From Myxococcales bacterium (GTDB lineage: Bacteria > Myxococcota_A > UBA9042 > GCA-2863065): a DNA stretch of 41,513 bases. Both the position numbers and the translations under genes were made by a program. The stretch lies in NCBI GenBank assembly GCA_018780435.1, contig JADMJS010000257.1, forward strand, positions 1-41,513. The letters run 5' to 3'. The notes below the pieces were generated by a model. It had not been told where the DNA came from. It saw nothing but the letters and a program-made list of their open reading frames with translations, and did no database searches. Positions 1-8,600 of the stretch are shown in pieces. Position 1 is the stretch's first letter. Each line of letters opens with the position of its first letter.

Positions 1-596
1 CCCGCGCCCGAGTCGTGGACGATGGCCTTCAGCACGTGCCGATAGCCGGCGCCCGCATCCGTCTCGGCCGTCACCAGGAGGCTGTCGTGGCCGTCGAAGA
101 CGGAGATGCGCTCGACGTTCACGACACGGGTCGTGAGGACGACCGTGCTGGTCGCCGTGCCCGACGCGTCGAGTCCCACCATCAGGTAGGCGCAGCTCTC
201 GTCGCTACAGCTCTCGTCCACGAAGACCCTGGCCGAGTGCGTCCCACCTTTGGGGCCGAAGCTGCCGGCCTTCGGGACTTTGGTCCGTACCGTCTCTCGG
301 AACAGGTAGCAGGCTCCTTCCGCGGGCGCGTCCAAGTTTCCCCAAGGCGGGAGCGTCGACTCGCCGTCATCCGGCGGGTGCGACAGGACGTATCGTCGGT
401 CCTTTCCGCGGACAGCTTCGAACGCAGACCAGCCGTGGTGATTGGCGAGGGTTCGAACCGTCGGAGCGGCTCCCGCGGCCACCCACTCGTTCACCGGATC
501 GCATTCGAGCGCCGCCAGGGGCGTCTCGGCAGCGGCCGCGGGGAAGGCCCAGAGCGCCGCAAACGCGGCAGTGATGGCAGCAGCTCGAATCATCAT
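1..596 (-). CDS. Secreted protein of unknown function, C-terminus cut by window edge
   Basis: Reading the minus strand from the ATG at 596 gives an open frame that runs off the left edge, 198 codons visible. It starts MMIRAAAITAAFAALWAFPAAAAE, a textbook signal peptide with an Ala-rich Sec cleavage site near residue 23, so the product is exported. The rest is a mixed beta-rich sequence with four or more Cys (CDP, CYLF, CSDESC) and no family I recognise. A purine-rich ribosome site (GTGAGGT) lies about six bases upstream. It is the third gene of a minus-strand run with the two genes at 652-2306; the gap to the previous gene is 55 bp. The second ATG (593) is an equally possible start. Exported status is seen in the sequence; function is unknown. 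Confidence 0.75.
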   Translation of the reverse strand, partial: MMIRAAAITAAFAALWAFPAAAAETPLAALECDPVNEWVAAGAAPTVRTLANHHGWSAFEAVRGKDRRYVLSHPPDDGESTLPPWGNLDAPAEGACYLFRETVRTKVPKAGSFGPKGGTHSARVFVDESCSDESCAYLMVGLDASGTATSTVVLTTRVVNVERISVFDGHDSLLVTAETDAGAGYRHVLKAIVHDSGA

Positions 597-651
597 GGGC
601 GACCTCACTTCGTAAGCCCGACAACGCCTGGGTGTATCGCTGCCTTCCCGG

Positions 652-1116
652 TCACGGGCAGGAGTCGCCCGCGTCGATGGCGTCGCCGGTCGCGGTGAGC
701 TCCGCCGGGAGTTGCGTGTAGCGATCGACGCGTCCGCGGAGGCAGTAATAGAAGTGGCGCAGCTCGCCGAGGTCGGCGCCGGAGAGGTCGGCGTCGAGCA
801 AGCGTGTGTACATCAGCGTCGCGCTCCCGAGGTCGGCGCCGCGGAGGTTCCAGCCCTCGAACGAGACGAAGTCGCCGAGGTCGTTCAGGCTCGTCAGTGC
901 GCTCTTCGTGAAGCTGACGCATTCCCCGTCGTGGGATGGGATGAGCGCGGAAAGGGTCGTTTCGTCGTAGCCGGTGTTCCCCGCGCCGTCGCGGCAGGTC
1001 CCGGCGCTCTCGTCGTATCGGAAGTGAGCAGAACGAGCGACGTTCGCTACAGCCGATTGGCCCTGAGCGCACGCGAGGGACGCGATCCCCGCGAGTAGCC
1101 GAAGCGCGATCCTCAT
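652..1116 (-). CDS. Small exported protein with pentapeptide-like repeats
   Basis: A 154-residue product. The start at 1116 overlaps the stop of the upstream membrane-protein gene as ATGA, which implies translational coupling. The first 20 or so residues (MRIALRLLAGIASLACAQG) form a signal peptide; the Cys at 16 sits in a poor lipobox, so cleavage by signal peptidase I or II is open. Residues 90-125 contain NLRGAD, LLDADLSGADL, matching the A(D/N)LxX rhythm of pentapeptide-repeat proteins (PF00805), though only about five units are present, too few for a full right-handed quadrilateral helix. Five Cys outside the signal peptide could form disulfides. Role unknown; probably acts with the membrane protein encoded just upstream. 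Confidence 0.7.
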   Translation of the reverse strand: MRIALRLLAGIASLACAQGQSAVANVARSAHFRYDESAGTCRDGAGNTGYDETTLSALIPSHDGECVSFTKSALTSLNDLGDFVSFEGWNLRGADLGSATLMYTRLLDADLSGADLGELRHFYYCLRGRVDRYTQLPAELTATGDAIDAGDSCP

Positions 1117-2306
1117 TCGGCCTCCTCCCGTGGCGGCCTCAGGAGCCCGACGAAGGCGAACGCGCCGACGAGTCCGAGCCCAAGGACCCCGCCCAGCCAC
1201 AGCGCCTGGTTCGTGTGGGCCTTCCCGCAGACCGTGTACCACTGGGTCTCCGAGGGCGGGGGGCCGTCGACGCAAGCGAAGTCGTAGTCCTCGTCCATCT
1301 GTTCGGCGCAGACGTACTTGAAGCGCGTGAGGCCGGTGATGTCCTTCTGCTCGACGCCGCACGGGCCATAGGTCTGGTGGAGGCTGGCGCTCTGGTGGGT
1401 CTCCGGCACGAAGTTGGCCATGATCAGCGCCAGGACGGCGAAGTAGAGCGCGATGCCGGACGCGAGCAGGCGGTCGACGCTGGCGCCGTCGCCCGGCAGG
1501 TCCTTGTTTCGCTTCAGAAAAAAGACCAACGCCAGAGCGGCGAAGAGCGTGACGCCCACGCTGAGCGCGATCGGTCCGGGGGAGCCGCCGTCGAGCTGCT
1601 GTAGCGCCGTCATCTGTACCATCATGAGCAAGGTGCTCAGCCCGGCGACCAACCCGAGCGCTTTCGCGGCACGCCCAGCCGTCACGGGTCCGCCCGCGCG
1701 GACCGGCTCGAGGCCGCGCCCGAGCAGCCACGCGAACGCCGCGACGAATGTGAGCACCCAGAGCGTGCTGCTCATCGGCGCTCCCAGGAGCCGCGCCGCG
1801 ATGGGCTTGTCGCTGTCGTGCCAGGTCCACCACAGGAACTTCGCGCCCACGATGTCGTAGGGGGCGTAGAAGAGCGACCCGAGGAGGCCGGTGAAGGCCG
1901 CGCGCCCGACCCGCGAGAGCCCCCCGACGCGCCACGCGGCGACCGTCGGGATGTACATGAAGCAGACGTAGACGCAGGGGATATAGAGTGGCAGGCGCGG
2001 CGTCAGCATGATCGTCGCTTGCGCCTGCCAGAAGTTGTCGACCAACGGCAGCGCCATGAAGATGACGTCGTTGGCCGTGCCCGCGAGGAGCGCCGCGAAC
2101 CACGCGATCGTGTGGCGTGCGCGGGCGCTCGTCCCGTCATCCGCTTGCCGTCGCGCGTGCCAGAGGCAGAGCGCGGCGAGCACGATGAAGAGGTACTCGC
2201 CGACCACGAACGACGGCTGAGTCGCCCACTTCTCGGACGGGGGAGTGAAGAAGCGCCACGGGAGGTCGGGGGCGAGTTCCCAGGGCAGGGTGCTGAGGAG
2301 CGACAT
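1113..2306 (-). CDS. Polytopic membrane protein of unknown function
   Basis: A 397-residue protein with about eight or nine hydrophobic segments, roughly at 33-50, 66-88, 99-122, 136-158, 178-197, 213-235, 243-264, 277-299 and 367-389. A hydrophilic loop at 300-366 carries four Cys (316, 333, 345, 360), likely facing the periplasm and disulfide-bonded. A conserved-looking aromatic stretch (KFLWWTWHDSD, 156-166) lies at a membrane boundary. I do not recognise the family; no transporter or enzyme signature is visible. It is the first gene of a minus-strand run, its stop overlapping the next start. Only a weak ribosome site precedes the ATG at 2306. Confidence 0.75.
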   Translation of the reverse strand: MSLLSTLPWELAPDLPWRFFTPPSEKWATQPSFVVGEYLFIVLAALCLWHARRQADDGTSARARHTIAWFAALLAGTANDVIFMALPLVDNFWQAQATIMLTPRLPLYIPCVYVCFMYIPTVAAWRVGGLSRVGRAAFTGLLGSLFYAPYDIVGAKFLWWTWHDSDKPIAARLLGAPMSSTLWVLTFVAAFAWLLGRGLEPVRAGGPVTAGRAAKALGLVAGLSTLLMMVQMTALQQLDGGSPGPIALSVGVTLFAALALVFFLKRNKDLPGDGASVDRLLASGIALYFAVLALIMANFVPETHQSASLHQTYGPCGVEQKDITGLTRFKYVCAEQMDEDYDFACVDGPPPSETQWYTVCGKAHTNQALWLGGVLGLGLVGAFAFVGLLRPPREEAE

Positions 2307-2348
2307 CGAGCCAGTAGACGGGATCGCCCGCCCCAGCGCAATGACTCG

Positions 2349-2486
2349 CTACCAGGCGTAGCCGACGGTGAAGTTCAGGACGGGGGTGACGGGCAGCGAG
2401 GTCTCGGGTTCATCGGCGAACTGAACGTCGTAGGAGAAGCCACCCCCGAGATCCATGAAGCGCTGTTTTCCTCGGTCGTGAGCGCA
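2349..2486 (-). pseudogene. Orphan 3' end of an outer-membrane beta-barrel gene
   Basis: On the minus strand a short frame ends at a TAG at 2349-2351 and reads, from the ATG at 2456, MDLGGGFSYDVQF... ending LNFTVGYAW. Alternating hydrophobic residues, paired strands and a terminal aromatic residue are the hallmarks of the last strands and C-terminal sorting signal of an outer-membrane barrel. The frame is closed upstream by a TGA about ten codons before that ATG, so only some 35-45 residues survive and no signal peptide exists. I infer that the 5' part was deleted when the sequence carrying the large lipoprotein gene was joined here. A genuine tiny gene is unlikely. Confidence 0.5.
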
Positions 2487-2492
2487 TCATTT

Positions 2493-2520
2493 GGCTCGAA
2501 CTGTCGAAAAACGGTTCGCC
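2493..2520. promoter_or_regulatory. Imperfect inverted repeat upstream of the giant lipoprotein gene
   Basis: The arms GGC..GAACtGT and ACgGTTCGcC flank a short A-rich centre, between the orphan barrel tail and the large lipoprotein gene. It could be an operator for the plus-strand gene about 85 bp downstream. No T-tract follows on either strand, so it is not a typical intrinsic terminator. Confidence 0.25.
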
Positions 2521-2602
2521 GGGAGACCCCCGGTTGCGGCGACGCGCCTTCTGGCGTGAGTCGGCGCTTGTGTTCCAGCTGAATTCTCGTAACTATCGAT
2601 GG

Positions 2603-5600
2603 ATGGTAACCAAATCGGTCCGAAACGAAATCATCCGGCTTGCTGTCGCGGTTGCGCTCATCGGCGGGTGCACTACGCCTACGAAGGACCAGGCGGAACC
2701 CGACTCCAGGACGGAGCCCGATCCGGGCCCGTCCCACGATTCGGGTGGCCCCGACACGCCAGGCGGCCCTGACGCGGCCGACCCGGCAGAGGACGCGGCC
2801 GACGACGTACCGACCGACGACACCCCAGGGGACGTTGCAACTTGTCCCGAGGCCCCGTGCTCGCGTGACGAGCCTTGTCCTCCGGGCTGTCCTCGGGACA
2901 CGCACTGGTGCGACTTGGGTTGTGGCGAGCGCGCCCCGGGCGGTTGTTCCTGTGCGTCATCGTGCCGAGCCGTCGGGGACTGTTGCGACTGGGCGGGCGC
3001 CGCGCCCGACGGCACGCGCTTCGACTGTGTTGGCTCGACCTGCGCAGATTGCCGCTGTGTCCCAGCGTGCAACGGCCTCCAGTGTAGCGACGGATGCGGC
3101 GGTACCTGCCCGACGTGCAGCGACGGGGACGCCTGCACGGCCGGCGACTCGTGCGGACCGGGCGGATGCGCCGGAGTCCCGGTCCAGTGCGACGACGGTA
3201 ACCCCTGTACTGTGGACGACTGCCTCGCGGGGTCCGGCTGCTCGTCCAGCCCTGCGGAGGGCGCATGCACGGACGGCGATCCGTGTACGATCGGCGACGC
3301 GTGCAACGGGGGCTCGTGCCAGGCTGGCACGCCATCGTGCGGCTGCCCAGGCGGTCCGTCGTGCGACGACGATGATCCCTGTACGGTGGACGAGTGCGAC
3401 AGTGCCAGCGGGGTGTGCGCGTCCGTCCCCGTCGACTGCGATGACGGCGAGCCGTGTACCGCGGACACGTGCTCGAACGAGGGTTGCGTGTACGTCGCGG
3501 ATCCCACGGCAGCGCCTGCCGCCGTGAACTGCGCGGCCGTGGAGTGCCGGCTCGCGGCACCGGTCTGCGCTCTGGGGAAGACGGTCTGTGGCAACACGCC
3601 GGATTCCGCGGCCGACGGCCTCGCCTGTGCCGGCGGGTTCTGCGCCGGGGGCGCCTGCGTGGCGGTCGAGTGCCCGGTGGGCGCGCGCCGCTGTCTTGAC
3701 GCCGACACCGAGCAGATTTGCGGTGCGCAGGGGATCTGGGGCGTTGGCACGCCCTGTGGCCCCCAGGGCGTCTGCCACGACGACGAGTGTCGGCCGCGTA
3801 TTTGTGACCCAGGTGCTCGACAGTGCGAAGATACAGCGGTGCAGGTTTGCGTCGCACCCGGCGTCGCGTGGAGCCACGTCGAGACCTGCGTCGCGCCCGA
3901 GTCGGTGTGCAGCGCCGGCGCTTGTGTCGCGCCGGTCTGTACCCCGGGGGCCCGCGACTGCGAGACGCCGGAGGCGGTGCGGGTCTGTGCGGCGGACGGA
4001 CTCGGCTGGACGACCGAGCCGTGCCCGAGCGACGAGCGGTGCGAAGATGGCGTGTGTTCCGCGCTCGTCTGTGACGCTGACGCGACGTGGTGCGTGGGAG
4101 CGATCCGATGGCGCTGCGACGCCCTTGGCCTCGTCGCCGAGCCCACGGGAGATTGCGACACGGCCGGACAGGCGTGTAGCGGTGGAGAGTGTGTGCCGAA
4201 AGTTTGCGCGGCCGGCACTCACGAGTGCGTCTCCGAAGGAGTCGAGCGGGTGTGTCGGCAGGACTCGCTCGCCTGGGACGAGTCCCTGTGTGCGGACAAC
4301 GAGCGCTGCGCCGACGGGGCCTGCAGGCCACAAATCTGCGAGGCGACGACCCTCCGGTGCATGGGCGACGACGTTTGGGAATGCGACCCGCTCGGCTTGT
4401 CCGAGTCGTTCGTCGAGAGCTGCGACGTCGGAGGGAAGCTGTGCAATGACGGGGAGTGCGTGTCGCCGGTCTGCATGCCTGGCGCGACCAGTTGTGTGGA
4501 CGGTGGGCTCCAAGTCTGCGATGCCGACGCGCTCGGGTACACCGTGATGCCCTGCGCGGGTGGACAGCGCTGCCACGGCGGCCAGTGCCTATGGTTGCTC
4601 TGTGAGCCCGCCGCACCCTACTGCATCGCACGCCACGCGGTGCTCTGCTCGGCGGACGGCTTCGCCTTCGAACTCGTCCAGGATTGCGGCGCGAGCGGGC
4701 AGGCCTGCTCTGCAGGCGCATGCGTTCCAGCCTCCTGCTCGGCCGCCGACGAGGGATGCTTCGACGCAAAGACGGCGCGTCGCTGCAAGCCGGACGGTAC
4801 CGGCTTCGTCGACACCAAGTGCGCAGGGGTGTGCCTGGACGGGGCCTGCCCGTTCCCGTTCTGCACGGCCGGCGCCGGAATCTGCCAGGGGGACACCGTC
4901 CATACCTGCAATCAGACCGGCTCTGCATACGAGCCGACCGAGACATGCGGCGCGGGCACCGTGTGCAGCAATGGAGCCTGTGTCGCCCGATTGTGTGAGC
5001 CCGGAGTGAAGAAGTGCGAGAACGGAGTCGCCTACACCTGCTCCGACAATGGTACCCAGTGGTGGCCGACCTTGTGCGCGGCTGGGCAACTCTGTCTCGG
5101 CACTGGCTGTGTCGCCGCGGTGTGCGTGCCGGGCACGCTCTATTGCGCGGGCAAGGTCGTCTCCGAGTGCGACGCCACAGGGCAGGCCGGCGCCCCGGTG
5201 ACCGACTGCGCCGCTTCCGGACTCGTGTGCTCGGACGGCGCGTGCGCACCGACGGTCTGTACGGTCGGAGCGAAGGAGTGTCGCGCTGGATGGCAGAGCC
5301 AATGCAAGTTCGACGGCTCGGGCTGGAACACCGTGGGGTGCGGCGGAGGCGTCAAGTGCGCGATGAAGGACTGCAATCCCGCCACAGGCCAGTGCATCGC
5401 CACGAGCCGCAACTGCGACGACGGCGACCCCTGCACCACCGACACTTGCTCGCCGGCTGGATGCAGCCATGGGCCGGCTCCCAATGGGACGCGGTGCGAC
5501 GACGGCAGCCCTTGCACCACGGCCGACACATGCCTTGCCGGCGAGTGCACGTCGCCGCCGCTCGTCAGCGTCGCCACCGTGCTCGGGAGTACGGCGGGCT

Positions 5601-8600
5601 ATCAGGATGGACCCGAGGCGACCGTCCGCCTCGACCGTCCGAGAGGCATGGTGAAGGTCGCCGACGGCGCCATCGTCATTGCGGAAGGCTCCCACCGGAT
5701 TCGCCGTTGGCAAGTTGGTGTAGGGGTGACGACCCTCGCCGGCACGGGCATTGCCGGCTTCCAGGATGGTCCCGCCGGAACCGCGCAGTTCAACGATCCG
5801 TATGGGTTGGAGCTTGCGCCCGACGGCGCGATCTACATCGCAGACAGCGGCAATCATCGCGTCAGGCGCCTCTATGCCGGGATGGTCACTACGGTCGCAG
5901 GCGGCTCGAGCACGGTCCTCCCTTCGCCCCGTCACATCCACTTTGCTCCCGACGGAAACCTCTGGATTGGGAACCAGAGCTCCATTCGCGCGTTGGATGC
6001 GTCCGGTTCGCTGTTCGTGGTCTCTGCAACGACGAGCACGATCCGCACCGACCACCCCTCGGCCTACGTTCTCGGGATGAACAAGTTGGCCGACTTCGGG
6101 TGGACGTCTCGCGGCGAGTTCGTCTTTCAGGGCGAGAGCGACTCGAAGGCCGGTCTGTTCCGTCGGAACCTTGCGGGTGAGGTGACGCGGCTCGCCGAGA
6201 TGAACTCGTGGACCTACTCCTCGCTCGCGATCCTGTCCGACGACTCGATTCTCTACTTTCAGAACGGCAGTTTCGCTCTCGCGCCGCCCGGGAAGCCCGC
6301 GTACGTCGTCGTCGGCGGCGGGGCGACAGGCGTCGACGGTGTCTATGACCAAGCAGGCGTCCCTACTGGGCCGAGCCGGATCCTGGCCCTCCCCGATGGG
6401 CGCATCTACGTGTCGCATTCGTTCCCAGACGTCATCCGATCGCTGACGTTCGTGAATCTCGGCTGCGACGACGATGATCCGTGCACCGTTGACACCTGCG
6501 AGTCGGGCGGCTGTGGCCACGTCCCGGTCGGTGAGAACGGTGCCTGCGACGACGGCGAGGCCTGCACGACCGGCGACCGCTGCGTCGGCGGCGAGTGCGC
6601 GGGCGTCCCATTCGGCTGCGACGACGGCAAGCTGTGCACCGACGACGGCTGCGACTCGTGGCTCGGGACCTGTCGGAGCGCACCGAACTTCGAGCACTGC
6701 GACGATGGCGACGCCTGCAACCTACGCCTCGAATGCTCGGGCGGGGGCTGCGTGCCCATGGCAGCGACCCTCGATATCGTCGCCGGAATTTCACACACGG
6801 GCGGCTTCAAGGACGGTCAAGGGACCAACGCACGCTTCGGCGACACGTACGCCACATTGCCGGGAATTCCGGCCATCGCGGTCGCCCAGGACGGCGCGCT
6901 CCTCGTCTCGGACGCCCTGCACGGGGCCATCCGACGGGTCACGCGGGACGGATGGGTGACGACCTTGGCGAAGGGGGGGCGCCGCAATGGCCCGCTTGAG
7001 TACGCCGAGCCAGGCGCGGTCGGCGGGCTCGCACCCCATCCGTCGGGGGCGTTGGCGTTCACCAGCGGCAACCAGGTGCTTCGGTGGCTTGGAGGCTACC
7101 AGCAGTCGATCTGCGGCGCGGCGAGCGGCACGAGCGGCACCACGTGCTCAGATCACGTCTTCGGGACTCTGGGCAACATCGCGTGGGCGCTCGACGACGG
7201 CCTCTACTTCCTCGAGCCCGGCGCGCACCGAATCTGGGCAATCGACACGTCCGGGACCCTACGGGCCGCCGCTGGCGACGGCATCAGCGGTTTCGTCGAT
7301 GGGCCAGCGAGTGGTAGTCGCCTCTCGGCCCCAACCGATCTTGCGGTTGGTCTCGATGGCACGGTGTACTTCGTGGATGGCAACAAGCGCGTCGGCGCCA
7401 TCCGCGACGGCGAGGTCTCGACGGTCGCGGGGCTCGGCACCGTGACCACCAGCCCCACCACCCGAGCGGCCATGAAGCTCGAAAAGCCGCGGCGGATCGC
7501 GGTCGACCCAGCGGGGAACCTAGTCATTGTGGACGACACTCGGCGCTGGAGGGTCGAGGGCGAGCTCGCTCAGTGGGTGCCCTCTGATCCGTGGCCCGAG
7601 ATCCTCGATCTGGCATTCACCGGTGACGGGGCGCTCTACATGTCTCATGGAAACTCGGTGGAGTGGGTTCCCCCCGACGTCCAGCGCTGCGACGACGCCA
7701 GCCCCTGCACGGTCGACGCCTGCGACGCGGCCAGCGGCCAATGCACCCACGCGCCCGCAGCCCCTGGAGCGACTTGTTCCGACGGCGATGCTTGCACCAC
7801 CGGCGATGCCTGCACTGCGGACGCTCGGTGCACGGGCACCCCGAAGGTCTGTGACGACGGTTCCACGTGCAGCGACGACGCCTGCGACCCCTGGTCGGGC
7901 GTTTGCGTTTACGAGAATCGCCAAGAGTCGTGTGGCGACGCCTGCACCGCGGGTCGGGGTTGCTGGGACGCCACCTGCCAGAGTGAGGTGGCCTTGCATC
8001 TCCACCTCGCCGGAGGGGCCCGCGCCTACAACCAGACGGAGAAGGACGGCGCGGGCTGGAGCGCTCGTTTCAACGAGGTCGACCTTCTCTGTGCTTCGGA
8101 GAACGGCGATGCCTACACGTACCGCTGGTACGGGCTGAACTCACTCCTCCGCCGAACGGAGCGCGACGGGACCACGACGACCCTGCCCCTCACTGGAGTT
8201 ACGTCACAGGTCAAATCGATGTTCTGCGGCAAGGAAGGCGTAGCCGCGATGTTGACCGAAGACGCGGCCTACGCGCCGCTGGCGGACGGGAGCTGGGCGC
8301 CGCGTATAGCGAATGGGTCCATGACGGTCGTTGGCGTACCCGGCACGGCGCGCCTCGACCGGAATGCACGACTCTCGGTCCAGGCGGACGGATCTTGGAT
8401 CTACTTGTCCGGGACCAGCGGCTCCTTCAGTGTCACTGCATACCTCGTGACGACCGGCGGCGCGATCGAGCTGCTCGGCACGCTGAAGACCGGCGCCGTG
8501 TCGGGGGAGCCGAAGGTCCAGACCTGGTCGGATGCCCCGGACGGGACCTGGATCGTTCAGGACTCGACCGGACTCTTGTGGCGCTTCGACGGTGTGAATG

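Noticed and set aside
442..462. A GGTTCGAACC sequence resembling a tRNA T-arm
   Set aside because: No cloverleaf can be built around it, and it lies inside the coding frame of the secreted protein on the minus strand.
652..2103. A 483-codon minus-strand frame through the membrane-protein gene
   Set aside because: Only its last 154 codons are real (start at 1116). The upstream part is an Arg/Ala-rich shadow of the membrane-protein gene in another frame.
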